A stretch of DNA of 64,000 bases from Catenuloplanes indicus (GCF_030813715.1 NZ_JAUSUZ010000001.1:8166501-8230500), one strand, 5' to 3'; numbered from the stretch's first letter, positions 17,566 to 26,961 are shown. Made by a program: numbers and translations. The notes: generated from the sequence alone by a model not told the origin.

Positions 17566-18558
17566 TCACACCCCCCAGCGCAATCCGGGGGTACGGACCG
17601 GAGCGTCCCACAACCGCAGGATCTCCTCGTCCGCGTGGCAGACCGTCAGCGCCGCGCCGGCCATGTCCAGACTGGTCACGTAGTTGCCGACCAGGCTCCG
17701 GGCGATCGTGACGTCCCGTTCGCCGAGCAGTCGTGAGACCTCGCCGAACAGCACGTAGAGCTCGATCAACGGCGTCCCGCCGAGCCCGTTGACCAGCACG
17801 ATCGCGTCGCCGCCGCCCGGCTTCGCCGTCAGGATCGCGTCCACCATCAACGCCGCGACGTCGTGTGCCCGGGTGACCTTCGCGCGGCGCCGGCCGGGCT
17901 CGCCGTGGATGCCGACGCCGACCTCCATCTCGTCGTCCGGCAGGTCGAAACCGGGCCGCCCGGCCGCGGGCGTGGTCGCCGCGGTCAGCGCTACCGCGAA
18001 CGAGCCGGACCGCTCGTTCACCAGCCGCCCGATCGCGGCCACGTCCTTCAGCGACGCGCCCTCCGTGGCCAGTGCACCGGCCACCTTCTCCACGATCAGC
18101 GTGGCGCCGGTGCCGCGCCGGCCCGCGGTCCAGGTGGAGTCCTGCACGGCCACGTCGTCGTCGACGAGCACGGTCTCCACCGCGATGCCCTCGTCGCCGG
18201 CCAGCTCCGCCGCCATCTCGAAGTTGAGCACGTCGCCGGTGTAGTTCTTGACGATGTGCAGCACGCCCGCGCCGCCGTCGGCCGCGCGCGTGGCGGCCAG
18301 GATCGCGTCCGGCACCGGGGAGGTGAACACCTCACCGGCGCAGGCCGCGTCCAGCATGCCGGGGCCGACGAAACCGCCGTGCAGCGGCTCGTGCCCGGAA
18401 CCGCCGCCGGAGACGATGCCCGTCTTGCCGCGGACCGGCGCGTCCCCGCGGATCACCAGTTGATTATCAGGGTCTACACGCAGCTCGGGGTGTGCGGCGG
18501 CCAGACCGGCCAGCGCCTGCGCCACCACGTCACCCGGGTCGTTGATGAACTTCTTCAT
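17566..18558 (-). CDS. dhaK: dihydroxyacetone kinase subunit DhaK
   Basis: 330 residues from the ATG complementary to 18556-18558, with GGGAG eight bases upstream. It binds dihydroxyacetone as a hemiaminal on His218, seen in VGVGIHGEPG. The substrate loop SGGGSGHEPLH and the HIVKNYTGDVLNFEMA segment are intact, and the length is typical. Together with DhaL and DhaM it phosphorylates dihydroxyacetone at the expense of phosphoenolpyruvate through the PTS. HPr and enzyme I are expected elsewhere in the genome. A perfect palindrome lies 45 bases upstream in the shared dhaK/dhaM promoter region. Confidence 0.96.
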   Translation of the reverse strand: MKKFINDPGDVVAQALAGLAAAHPELRVDPDNQLVIRGDAPVRGKTGIVSGGGSGHEPLHGGFVGPGMLDAACAGEVFTSPVPDAILAATRAADGGAGVLHIVKNYTGDVLNFEMAAELAGDEGIAVETVLVDDDVAVQDSTWTAGRRGTGATLIVEKVAGALATEGASLKDVAAIGRLVNERSGSFAVALTAATTPAAGRPGFDLPDDEMEVGVGIHGEPGRRRAKVTRAHDVAALMVDAILTAKPGGGDAIVLVNGLGGTPLIELYVLFGEVSRLLGERDVTIARSLVGNYVTSLDMAGAALTVCHADEEILRLWDAPVRTPGLRWGV

Positions 18559-18602
18559 CGGTGCGCTCCCTTCCACCGATCAGCTTCTCCCGATGCCCCG
18601 GA

Positions 18603-18617
18603 TAACGCCAGGCGTTA
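18603..18617. promoter_or_regulatory. perfect palindrome between divergent dhaK and dhaM
   Basis: TAACGCC-A-GGCGTTA: 7-bp arms with one central base, in the 69-base gap between dhaK (minus) and dhaM (plus). It is 11 bases ahead of the dhaM ATG. It is a good candidate for the operator controlling both halves of the kinase; the TetR gene just after dhaM could be the binder, which is inference. Confidence 0.6.
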
Positions 18618-18627
18618 CGATCCCGGC

Positions 18628-19014
18628 ATGGTGGGGATAGTGCTTGTTTCGCACAGCAGCCGGCTCGTGGACGGCCTCCGGGATCTCCTCACCGAGCTGA
18701 GCAAGGGCGTGGTGCCGGTCGAGACGGCCGGTGGCACCGCGGACGGCGGTCTCGGCACCAGCGAGGAGCTGATCCTCGGCGCGATCGCGCGCGCGGACCA
18801 CGGCGACGGCGTGCTGCTGCTGGCCGACATCGGCAGCTCCGTGCTGACCGCGCTGACCGTCCTGGACGACCTGGACCGCACCGACCTGCGGCTGGCGGAC
18901 GCGCCCCTCGTCGAAGGCGGCGTGGCCGCGGTGGTCACCGCGTCGACCGGCGCGACGCTGTCCGATGTGCTGGCCGCGGCCGAGGACGCCCGGGCCGCCC
19001 GGAAGCTGCCCTAG
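18628..19014 (+). CDS. dhaM: dihydroxyacetone kinase phosphotransfer subunit DhaM (EIIA-man-like)
   Basis: 128 residues from ATG 18628, comprising only the mannose-EIIA-like domain. The phosphorylated His is His9 in GIVLVSHSSRLVDG. The VLLLADIGSSVLTALTVLDDL and GGVAAVVTASTGATL segments are typical. DhaM takes phosphate from HPr and returns ADP on DhaL to ATP. Unlike the usual dhaKLM order, it is transcribed divergently from dhaKL, from a 69-base promoter region holding a perfect palindrome. Its stop overlaps the convergent TetR gene by 4 bases. Confidence 0.93.
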   Translation: MVGIVLVSHSSRLVDGLRDLLTELSKGVVPVETAGGTADGGLGTSEELILGAIARADHGDGVLLLADIGSSVLTALTVLDDLDRTDLRLADAPLVEGGVAAVVTASTGATLSDVLAAAEDARAARKLP

Positions 19015-19574
19015 AACACCAGGTCGAGGTGGTGGCGGAGGACCGCCGTCGCGGAGCCGGCGTCGCGCTGGCCGCTGAGCACGCTGGAGCCGAGGCCGTT
19101 GGTGAGCGCCAGCAGGCCGGCGGCGGCCAGCTCGGGCTCCGCGATCCCGGCCGTGCGCAGCTGTGACGCGACCAGGCGTTCCAGGCCGTTCGGGTAGTTC
19201 ATGCCCTGTTCGCTCAGGTGCGGCTCGGCGAGACCCAGGCTGTAGAAGGCGGCGAACGTACGCGTGATGCGCACGCTTTCCGGATCGGTGGGCAGCACGG
19301 CCAGCAACAGCTCGGTGACGAACTCGCGCGGCTCCATCGTGGCCGCCAAGCGCGCCTTCATCCGGTCGGCGAGCTGCTCGGCGAGATAGCCGAGCGACGC
19401 CAGCAGCAGCTCGTCCTTGGTGTGGAAGTAGTACTGCACCAGGCGGACCGAGACACCCGCGGCCGTGGCCACCTCCCGCATGCTGGCGTGCTGCAGGCCG
19501 CGCTCCTCCGCGATGCGCAGCAGCGCGCCGGCGATGTGCCGCTTCCGCTCGTCATGGTCAACCCGCTTCGGCAT
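19011..19574 (-). CDS. TetR-family transcriptional regulator
   Basis: 187 residues from the ATG complementary to 19572-19574 (MPKRVDHDERKRHIAGALL). The N-terminal helix-turn-helix reads MREVATAAGVSVRLVQYYFHTKDELL; the C-terminal ligand domain is unspecific. No ribosome binding site precedes this ATG; a second in-frame ATG complementary to 19596-19598 falls in the palindrome, so the message may be leaderless. It is divergent from an alpha/beta hydrolase with only 22 bases between starts, filled by a near-perfect palindrome. It probably represses itself and the hydrolase. Confidence 0.88.
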   Translation of the reverse strand: MPKRVDHDERKRHIAGALLRIAEERGLQHASMREVATAAGVSVRLVQYYFHTKDELLLASLGYLAEQLADRMKARLAATMEPREFVTELLLAVLPTDPESVRITRTFAAFYSLGLAEPHLSEQGMNYPNGLERLVASQLRTAGIAEPELAAAGLLALTNGLGSSVLSGQRDAGSATAVLRHHLDLVF

Positions 19575-19580
19575 ATTTTG

Positions 19581-19598
19581 ATGATACGGTCGTACCAT
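19581..19598. promoter_or_regulatory. probable TetR operator between regulator and hydrolase
   Basis: ATGATACGGTCGTACCAT is symmetric at 14 of 18 positions and fills the gap between the two divergent start codons, overlapping the hydrolase ATG. A repressor bound here would cover both starts and any promoter in this tiny gap. Confidence 0.65.
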
Positions 19599-20460
19599 GA
19601 AATCGTCGTTCACCACCCCCGCCGCCCGCGCGCGTTTCCTCGCGCTCTACCGGCCCGCCCTAAAGCCGTTCTCCTCGTCGACGTCGATCTCCACGCCGTT
19701 CGGCACGGCCGTCGCGCACCGCGGCGGTGCCTCCGCCGGCACGCCGGTCGTGCTCCTGTCCGGCGCCGGTGGCAACGCGGTGGCCTGGCACCGGTTCGTC
19801 GAGCCGCTCGGCCGGGAGCGCCCGGTCATCGCGCTCGACCTGATCGGCGAGCCCGGTCTCGCGGAGCAGACCCGGCCGATCACCACCTCGGCCGAGGCGG
19901 TCGAGTGCCTCACCGCCACGCTCGACGGGCTGGACGTGCCGCGCATGCACCTGGCCGGCATGTCGTACGGCGGGTGGGCCGCGATGCGGTATGCGATCGC
20001 GGCGCCGTCCCGGGTGGCCGGCCTGGCGCTGCTCGACCCGGCCGGGTTCGGGCGGGTGTCCGCGGGCTTCATGGTGTGGCTGATCGCGGGCGGGCTGGCC
20101 GGCCTCGCACCGCGCGGGCTGCGGCACCGGCTCGCCGGCCCGGTCCGCAACGCCACGCTCCGCGACGACCACCTGGCCGCGATGCTGCCGTCGCTGATGG
20201 CGTTCCGGCGGCGGATACCGGCGCCGGCCGTGTTCACGGACGACGAGCTGGCGTCGATAAGCGCGCCCGCGCTGTTCCTGCTCGGCGAGCACAGCTCGCT
20301 CTTCCCGGCCGCCGCGGTCCAGGCCCGCCTGGCGGCGGCGATGCCGGCCGCCCGGGTGGAGATCATCAAGGGCGCGTCGCACGACGTGCCGACCTACGCG
20401 CCGGGGCCGGTCGCGGCGCGGATGACGGACTTCCTCGGCTCAGTCCATCATGGACAGTAG
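19597..20460 (+). CDS. alpha/beta hydrolase
   Basis: 287 residues from ATG 19597. Alpha/beta-hydrolase fold: oxyanion segment VVLLSGAGGNAVAWHRFVEPL, nucleophile elbow GMSYGGWA, and a late GASHDVP with the likely catalytic His. No signal peptide. The start codon lies inside the probable TetR operator, and no ribosome binding site precedes it, so leaderless translation is likely. Regulated, by inference, by the divergent TetR. The 3' end overlaps the convergent DUF1697 gene by 21 bases. Substrate unknown. Confidence 0.85.
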   Translation: MKSSFTTPAARARFLALYRPALKPFSSSTSISTPFGTAVAHRGGASAGTPVVLLSGAGGNAVAWHRFVEPLGRERPVIALDLIGEPGLAEQTRPITTSAEAVECLTATLDGLDVPRMHLAGMSYGGWAAMRYAIAAPSRVAGLALLDPAGFGRVSAGFMVWLIAGGLAGLAPRGLRHRLAGPVRNATLRDDHLAAMLPSLMAFRRRIPAPAVFTDDELASISAPALFLLGEHSSLFPAAAVQARLAAAMPAARVEIIKGASHDVPTYAPGPVAARMTDFLGSVHHGQ

Positions 20461-20961
20461 CTTCGTCACGGTGTTCCAGTTCCGTACCGTGGCGGCCGGG
20501 CCGTTCTTGATCTTCGAGAGAGCGGTCATCACCGGGCTGTCACTGAGGCCGTGCGGGCACCAGACGTACAGTTCCCGCCCGTGCACCGCGAAGCGGTCGT
20601 CACCCTGATCGACGCCGTCCAGCGCGGGCGTGAACGGCTCGTGCAGGAACGACACCACATATCGCGAGCCGTCGTGCGCCACGTCGCCGAGTGGGTCGAG
20701 CGCGTGCACCGCGGCCAGCTCGGCCCGGTCGCGCACGAACACGTCGACCGTGAACCCGAACCGCTCCTCGATCGCGGCCTCCGCCGTGGCCTGTACCTCC
20801 GTGCGCGGCTGGTCCGAGGAGAGCACGACGTTGCCGGACTGCAGCAGCGTGGCGACGTCCCGGCAGCCCCGCTCGGTCAGCAGCGCCCGCAGATCGGCCA
20901 TCCCGACCCGGCGGTTCCGGCCGACGTTGATGCCGCGGAGCAGCAGCGCGAACGTGGTCAC
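20440..20961 (-). CDS. DUF1697 family protein
   Basis: 173 residues from the GTG complementary to 20959-20961; the product then opens VTTFALLLRGINVGRNRRVGM, the exact family start. Later motifs LLQSGNVVLSS and VMTALSKIKNGPAATVRNWNTVTKL are intact and the length is typical. DUF1697 proteins are cytoplasmic and of unknown function. The ribosome binding site is weak. It is divergent from the HD-domain gene 31 bases away. Confidence 0.9.
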   Translation of the reverse strand: MTTFALLLRGINVGRNRRVGMADLRALLTERGCRDVATLLQSGNVVLSSDQPRTEVQATAEAAIEERFGFTVDVFVRDRAELAAVHALDPLGDVAHDGSRYVVSFLHEPFTPALDGVDQGDDRFAVHGRELYVWCPHGLSDSPVMTALSKIKNGPAATVRNWNTVTKLLSMMD

Positions 20962-20992
20962 CCGGCCAGCGTAACGATTATCCTCGGCCGTC

Positions 20993-21556
20993 ATGTCCCG
21001 ACGCCTCACCGCCGCCCTCACCGACGGCGACCTGGCACCGCTGCCCGCGGCCGCGGTCGCCCACCTGGAGGTACTGCACGCGCCACCCCGGCTCGCCGCG
21101 CACCTGCGCGCCGTGCACGACGTCGCCCACCGGCTGACCGACGGCCTGGCCGGTCAGCTCGCGTTCGACCGGGAACTCGTGCTGTTCGGCGCGGCGGTGC
21201 ACGACATCGGCAAGGTGCGGCACCCGCAGGAGCTGTCCGGCCCGGGTCACGCGCACGAGCCCGCGGGCTACGCGCTGCTGCTGGAACGCGGCGAACCGGA
21301 GCCGCGGGCCCGGACCGCACGCGACCACGCCTCGTGGACCCGTCCGGACATCCGCACCGAGGACCTGCTGATCGCGCTGGCCGACAAGATCTGGAAGGCC
21401 AAGCGGGTCCCCGACCTGGAGGACCTGCTCATCGACCGCCTGGCCGGTGCCGATCGCTGGTCCGCCTTCCTGCGACTCGACGACCTCCTCCAGGATCTCG
21501 CCGACGACGCCGACGCCCGCCTCGCGTTCCAGTCGGCCCACCCGATCGCACACTGA
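20993..21556 (+). CDS. HD-domain metal-dependent phosphohydrolase family protein
   Basis: 187 residues from ATG 20993. The HD signature is AAVHDIGKVRHP; a preceding His in AVHDVAHRLTDGL and a later His-Glu in HAHEPAGY supply other metal ligands. The segment ALADKIWKAKRVPDLEDLL is typical of small actinobacterial HD proteins. A phosphohydrolase acting on a nucleotide or phosphomonoester is likely, but the substrate is unknown. It is a single gene, convergent with the histidine kinase six bases away. Confidence 0.82.
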   Translation: MSRRLTAALTDGDLAPLPAAAVAHLEVLHAPPRLAAHLRAVHDVAHRLTDGLAGQLAFDRELVLFGAAVHDIGKVRHPQELSGPGHAHEPAGYALLLERGEPEPRARTARDHASWTRPDIRTEDLLIALADKIWKAKRVPDLEDLLIDRLAGADRWSAFLRLDDLLQDLADDADARLAFQSAHPIAH

Positions 21557-21562
21557 CCCCGC

Positions 21563-22762
21563 TCACGCGGACGGCAGGGTGACGATGAAGCGGGCGCCGG
21601 GAGAGGCGTCCTCGTAGCGGATGTCGCCGCCGTGGGCGCGGGCCAGCTCGCGGACCAGCCACAGACCGAGGCCGACCGCGCCGGGGACGTCGCCGGACGT
21701 GCCGAAACGGGCGAACAGCCGGCCGCGGCCGGCCGCGGGGACGCCGGGGCCGTGATCGCGGACCGTGAGGCGGACCCTGCCGTCCGGGACGGGGCCGGCG
21801 GTGATCTCGATCGGGGTGGAGCCGTACTTCGCGGCGTTGCCGATCAGGTTGACCAGGATCTGTTCCAGGCGTTGTGGGTCGGCGCGCACGGTCAGGGCCG
21901 GCGGGACGTCGACCGCGACGCCGGGCAGGTTCAGGAAGCCGATCGCCTCCTGGCAGGCCCGGCGCAGGCCGATCGCGGTGAGTTCCAGGCGGAGCGTGCC
22001 GCGGGACTCGACCCGGTCCAGGTCGAGCAGGCCGGAGGCGAGGCGGCTGAGCCGGGCGGACTGGCGCAGCGCCGACTCCAGGAACTGGCTGCGCTTGTCC
22101 GGCGGCAGGTCACCGTCCCGGATCATCTCCAGCACGAGCTGGATCGTGCTGAGCGGTGACCGCACGTCGTGCGCGACCGCGGAGGTGAGCGCGCGCCGCC
22201 AGCGTTCCACGCCGGCCAGCTCGACCAGCGCCCGCCGCTGTGCCTCGACCCGCTCGTTGATCACGAGGGCGACGCCGACCGCGACCGGCATCAAGCCGGC
22301 GACGCTGCCCACCACGTCGGGGGACTGGCCGGTGAGCAGCAGCGGCACCACGTAGCAGGCCGCGGCGACCGGGCTGAGCGCCCAGGTCACCCACTTCGGG
22401 AAGTGCAGCCCGAGCCAGGCGAAGAACAGCACGAAGAACGGCCCGGTCCCGGCCGCCATCCCGCCGAACACCCAGGTGGAGAAGCCGAGCACGCCGAGCG
22501 CGAACGGGGTCACCGCGATCGGGGCCAGCGGCGGCCAGCGCGACCAGGGCAGCAACCAGACCAGCGCGGCGGACAGCAGGTCGGTCGCGGCGATGATCAG
22601 CAGTGCGCCGGCCCGCGGCGACCCGGCGGCCAGCGCCAGCAGCGCGACCAGGCCGGAGATCGCCAGCAGCACGGCACCCTGACGGGCGGCGGCCCGCGGA
22701 CCCTCCCCACCGAGCACTGCCCGCGCGCGTAGCCCGGCCCACCACCGCCGTGAGCTGGCCAT
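21563..22762 (-). CDS. orphan membrane sensor histidine kinase
   Basis: 399 residues from the ATG complementary to 22760-22762. Six hydrophobic segments occupy about residues 30-175, then a HisKA domain with phosphoacceptor His198 in SAVAHDVRSPLS, and a HATPase_c domain with N box NLIGNAAKYG, G1 DHGPGVP and G2 GLGLWLVRELA. There is no periplasmic sensor domain, so sensing is probably in the membrane. No response-regulator gene lies in the neighbourhood, which makes it an orphan. There is no clear ribosome binding site; a longer frame continues upstream without homology. Confidence 0.88.
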   Translation of the reverse strand: MASSRRWWAGLRARAVLGGEGPRAAARQGAVLLAISGLVALLALAAGSPRAGALLIIAATDLLSAALVWLLPWSRWPPLAPIAVTPFALGVLGFSTWVFGGMAAGTGPFFVLFFAWLGLHFPKWVTWALSPVAAACYVVPLLLTGQSPDVVGSVAGLMPVAVGVALVINERVEAQRRALVELAGVERWRRALTSAVAHDVRSPLSTIQLVLEMIRDGDLPPDKRSQFLESALRQSARLSRLASGLLDLDRVESRGTLRLELTAIGLRRACQEAIGFLNLPGVAVDVPPALTVRADPQRLEQILVNLIGNAAKYGSTPIEITAGPVPDGRVRLTVRDHGPGVPAAGRGRLFARFGTSGDVPGAVGLGLWLVRELARAHGGDIRYEDASPGARFIVTLPSA

Positions 22763-22984
22763 ACGCCCGAAAGTAGCGGGCCGCCGCCGTGAGATCCGGC
22801 GAATCTGCGACAGACTTCGCCATGACGTACCGGCGGAAGGGCCGGCCGCGTGCGGGCGGGCCGGCACATCACCGGTGCCGGACCGGCCTGTGTAACGGCC
22901 AGGTGCGCTAGCCGCCCGGAATTTCGGGACGAGGTCATCGTCCACCGCGCCTGGTGTCCGTATCCGTCGTGGGTCCGAAGCCTG

Positions 22985-23330
22985 TGTGCCCACCTGGATG
23001 GCGGGCGCGCTCGGCGACGAGGCCGTCACCGAGATCGGCAGCGGCCGGTTCGCCGACTTCGGCGTGCTCGCCCTGGTCACCACGGGCGCGCTGCGCACGC
23101 TCGCGGACCGGCGTGGCGCACCGGTCCCGGCCGCCCGGTTCCGCCCGAACCGCGCAGCCGGGCCACGACGCCGACCGTGCACTGCTCGCCACGCTGGCCC
23201 GCCACTACCGGCGCGACCTGCCCGGTCTCGGCCGCGGCGCCTGCTTCGGCAGCTACGCCGAGGTCCTGTAACCCGGCCCGATCACCGTGGGCGACGAGGT
23301 TCGCCGGGCCGGGTTCTCGACCGCGCCGGA
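22985..23330 (+). pseudogene. MOSC-domain protein remnant, middle lost and frame broken
   Basis: From 22986 a frame reads GRFADFGVLALVTTGALRTL and PVPAARFRPN, which matches the core of MOSC proteins. Right after FRPN (about 23150) the match continues only in another frame with DADRALLATLARHYRRDL and GACFGSYAEVL. A TAA at 23269-23271 then interrupts what would go on as PGPITVGDEVRRAGF, the usual MOSC ending. In relatives about 35 residues, including the PRC segment, separate the two parts. No start codon region is recognisable upstream to 22763. MOSC domains handle sulfur transfer to metals; this copy is dead. The bases 22763-22984 show no gene. Confidence 0.65.
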
Positions 23331-23334
23331 ACCG

Positions 23335-23408
23335 GCAGGGAGGAGCGCAAGCGACGACCGGGGCCCGCGGGAGCGTGCGGAGATCGGCCACGCCGGAAGC
23401 GGGAATAT
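23335..23408 (+). repeat. dispersed 74-bp repeat, copy A
   Basis: Starts GCAGGGAGGAGCGC and ends CACGCCGGAAGCGGGAA. It is about 80 percent identical to the copy at 30322-30395, with identical outer parts and a variable centre. It lies directly past the stop of the minus-strand TetR gene. Confidence 0.75.
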
Positions 23409-23415
23409 CCGCTTC
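23396..23415. terminator. hairpin at the TetR stop codon
   Basis: GAAGCGG-GAATAT-CCGCTTC, a perfect 7-bp stem with a 6-base loop, whose last base is within the TAG stop of the minus-strand TetR gene. It uses the end of repeat copy A as one arm. There is no T run. Probable terminator or 3' stabiliser. Confidence 0.45.
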
Positions 23416-23966
23416 TAGCGGGTTTTCTGCCGCAGGCCGTCGAGGAGCAGGTCGAGCAGGCGGCCGGCCTGGGTGCGCTGGTCGGGTTTGCCGGCGGCGA
23501 GCGTGATGCCGGAGAGCGCGACCAGCACGTCGTCCGTGGTGACGTCGCGGCGGATGAGGCCGGCGTCGGTGCCCGCGGTGAGCAGGCCGTCGAGCGCGGC
23601 GAGCATGCGGTCGCGACTGTGCGCGTACGGGTTGCCGCCGGACGCGATGACGGCGCGCAGCGCGTCGGCCATGCCGTGCTTGGTGGTCATGTAGTCGAGG
23701 AACCGGTCCATCCAGGCGCGCAGCGCCCGGTCCGGCGGCAGCGTGGCGGCCAGGTCGGGGGCGGCGTCGCAGAGCCGGGACAGCTCGTTGCGGTAGGCGG
23801 CCTCGACCAGCGCCTCGCGCGTGGGGAAGTGGCGGTAGAGCGTGCCGATGCCGACACCGGCGGACTTGGCCACGGACTCGAGCGTGACGTCCGGGCCCTC
23901 CCGGGTGAAGGCGTTGACAGCGGCGTCGAGCAGCCGTTCGCGGTTGCGCTGCGCGTCCGCACGCAT
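23415..23966 (-). CDS. TetR-family transcriptional regulator
   Basis: 183 residues from the ATG complementary to 23964-23966, with GAGAGGG about ten bases upstream. It opens MRADAQRNRERLLDAAV, and its helix-turn-helix is LESVAKSAGVGIGTLYRHFPTREAL. The C-terminal domain resembles SbtR-like TetR regulators. It is divergent from an SDR gene; the 142-base gap has an 18-bp perfect palindrome. It likely represses the SDR and itself. Downstream is the hairpin and repeat at 23335-23415. Confidence 0.9.
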   Translation of the reverse strand: MRADAQRNRERLLDAAVNAFTREGPDVTLESVAKSAGVGIGTLYRHFPTREALVEAAYRNELSRLCDAAPDLAATLPPDRALRAWMDRFLDYMTTKHGMADALRAVIASGGNPYAHSRDRMLAALDGLLTAGTDAGLIRRDVTTDDVLVALSGITLAAGKPDQRTQAGRLLDLLLDGLRQKTR

Positions 23967-24061
23967 GGGTTGAGCGCCCTCTCTGGTCGTCGAACGGGAT
24001 TGGACAGGATATCGCGCCTGGTTGTTCCCGCCTGTGGTGGATGAGTCGAGGCCCCGGCGGA

Positions 24062-24086
24062 TAACGTTACCGGAGGAACCTCCGGT
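24062..24086. promoter_or_regulatory. palindromic operator between TetR and SDR genes
   Basis: Two touching palindromes: TAACGTTA at 24062-24069 and the perfect 18-mer ACCGGAGGAACCTCCGGT at 24069-24086, 22 bases ahead of the SDR ATG. Size and symmetry suit a TetR dimer or pair of dimers. Confidence 0.7.
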
Positions 24087-24108
24087 TAAGATCCACGAAG
24101 GGAGGCAC

Positions 24109-24987
24109 ATGGTCAACCGGGAGACCACCGCTGCGGAGATCCTGCGGGACGTCGACCTGAGCGGGCAGCGCGCGATCGTCACCGGCGGCGCCTCCGGCAT
24201 CGGCCTGGAGACCGCGCGGGCGCTGGCCGGCGCGGGTGCCGAGGTCACGCTCGCGGTGCGGGACACCGCGGCCGGTGCGCGCGCGGCCGCCGGGATCGGT
24301 CACGGTGCAGTGCGCGTGGCGTTCCTGGACCTGGCCGATCCGGTCGGCGTGGGCGCGTTCGCCCGGCACTGGGGCGGGCCGTTGCACATGCTGGTCAACA
24401 ACGCGGGCCTGATGGCACCGCCGCTGCGCCGCAACGGCGTCGGCTGGGAACTGCAGTTCGCCACCAATCACCTGGGACACTTCGCGCTGGCCCGAGGGCT
24501 GCACCGGGCGCTCGCCGAGGCTGGCGGCGCCCGGGTCGTGTCGGTCAGCTCCCGCGCGCACCTGCGCTCGCCGGTGGAGTTCGACGACGTGCACTACCGG
24601 ACCCGGCCGTACGACGCGTGGCAGGCCTACGGTCAGTCGAAGACCGCGAACGTGCTGTTCGCGGTGGAGGCGTCGGCACGGTGGGCACGCGACGGCATCG
24701 ACGTCAACGCGCTCCACCCGGGCGGTATCCGGACCGGCCTCCAGCGGTACGTGCCGGAGGCCGAGCTTCCGGCCGACGTGATCTGGAGGACGCCGCAGCA
24801 GGGGGCGGCCACGTCGGTGCTGCTCGCCGCGTCGCCGACGGTGAAAGGCGTCACCGGCCGGTACTTCGAGGACTGCGCGGAGGCGGCACCGCACGTGCCC
24901 GGCGTCCGGCGCGGCGTCGCAGCATGGGCCGTGGATCCGGGCGCCGCGGCCCGGCTGTGGGAGCTGTCCGTGCGGACGCTCCGATGA
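24109..24987 (+). CDS. short-chain dehydrogenase/reductase
   Basis: 292 residues from ATG 24109, with GGGAGG just upstream. Classical SDR of the retinol-dehydrogenase-like type: cofactor loop VTGGASGIGLETA, NNAGLMAPP, catalytic Ser in VSVSSRAHL and the YGQSKTAN catalytic Tyr/Lys. The C-terminal LHPGGIRTGLQRY is intact. NADP is suggested by no acidic residue after the second strand, but this is not firm. Controlled, by inference, through the upstream palindrome by the divergent TetR. Substrate unknown. Confidence 0.92.
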   Translation: MVNRETTAAEILRDVDLSGQRAIVTGGASGIGLETARALAGAGAEVTLAVRDTAAGARAAAGIGHGAVRVAFLDLADPVGVGAFARHWGGPLHMLVNNAGLMAPPLRRNGVGWELQFATNHLGHFALARGLHRALAEAGGARVVSVSSRAHLRSPVEFDDVHYRTRPYDAWQAYGQSKTANVLFAVEASARWARDGIDVNALHPGGIRTGLQRYVPEAELPADVIWRTPQQGAATSVLLAASPTVKGVTGRYFEDCAEAAPHVPGVRRGVAAWAVDPGAAARLWELSVRTLR

Positions 24988-25033
24988 AAAACCTCACCAC
25001 GCGGTACGGCCACCGATCGTTGATCATGAGGAC

Positions 25034-25537
25034 ATGGAGATCTCACCGCTGACCGCCGAGGACCACGCCGCCGCCGAGACCGACCTGGCGGAGGTGCTGC
25101 TGGAGTGCGTGCTCGGCGGTGCGAGCGTCGGGTTCACGCTGCCGTTCACGGTGGCGGACGCCCGCGCGTACTGGCGTGGCGCGCTGGCCGACCCGGACGC
25201 GCGCACCTGGGTCGCGCGGGACGGCGGCCGGATCCTCGGCGTGATTCGCCTGCTGCCGGCCGCGCAGGCGAACGCGCCGCACCGCGCCGAGATCGCCAAG
25301 CTGCTGGTCCACCCGGACGGGCGCGGCCGGGGCCTCGGCGGCGCGCTGCTGGTCGCGGCCGAGGAGGGCGCCCGTGCGCTCGGCCGCTCGCTGCTGGTGC
25401 TGGACACCGAGACCGGCAGCGTCGCGGAAGGGCTCTACGCGCGGCGAGGCTGGACCCGGGTCGGTGAGATCCCGGAGTTCGCGCTCACTCCGGCGGGTGA
25501 CCGGGCCGCTACCACGATCTTTCGCAAGCACGTGTAA
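25034..25537 (+). CDS. GNAT-family N-acetyltransferase
   Basis: 167 residues from ATG 25034. The acetyl-CoA pyrophosphate loop is VHPDGRGRGLGGALL, preceded by the beta4 strand IAKLLV, and followed by LYARRGWTRVGEIPEFAL, the usual C-terminal part. Complete single-domain GNAT. It is 46 bases after the SDR gene in the same direction and may be co-transcribed with it. The acceptor substrate cannot be predicted. Confidence 0.9.
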   Translation: MEISPLTAEDHAAAETDLAEVLLECVLGGASVGFTLPFTVADARAYWRGALADPDARTWVARDGGRILGVIRLLPAAQANAPHRAEIAKLLVHPDGRGRGLGGALLVAAEEGARALGRSLLVLDTETGSVAEGLYARRGWTRVGEIPEFALTPAGDRAATTIFRKHV

Positions 25538-25580
25538 GAAAGCAGAAATAGGTTGGTCGGCGCGCGCCCGGCCCCGGATC

Positions 25581-26798
<1,218 letters not shown>

Positions 26799-26916
26799 AG
26801 CCTCTATCCACGTGGGATGCCGGGCTTTCGATACAGGATCCGCGGCCGGGCGCTTGTACTTGCCGGCCGGCTCAGCAGCGGGTCGGTGCCGGTCTGCCGA
26901 GCCGGGGCGTCTCGGG

Positions 26917-26954
26917 CCGGTCCGGCAGGGGTTGGCGCCGGCCTGCCGGACCGG
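26917..26954. terminator. bidirectional hairpin between AAA ATPase and hsp20
   Basis: CCGGTCCGGCAGG and CCTGCCGGACCGG form a perfect 13-bp stem with a 12-base loop. It sits between two convergent genes, 8 bases before the hsp20 stop on the far side. There is no T run, as is usual in very GC-rich actinobacteria. Confidence 0.65.
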
Positions 26955-26961
26955 AGTGTGA

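Noticed and set aside
16982-19014. A missing or broken dhaKLM operon
   Set aside because: All three subunits are complete with their catalytic residues; only the orientation of dhaM is unusual.
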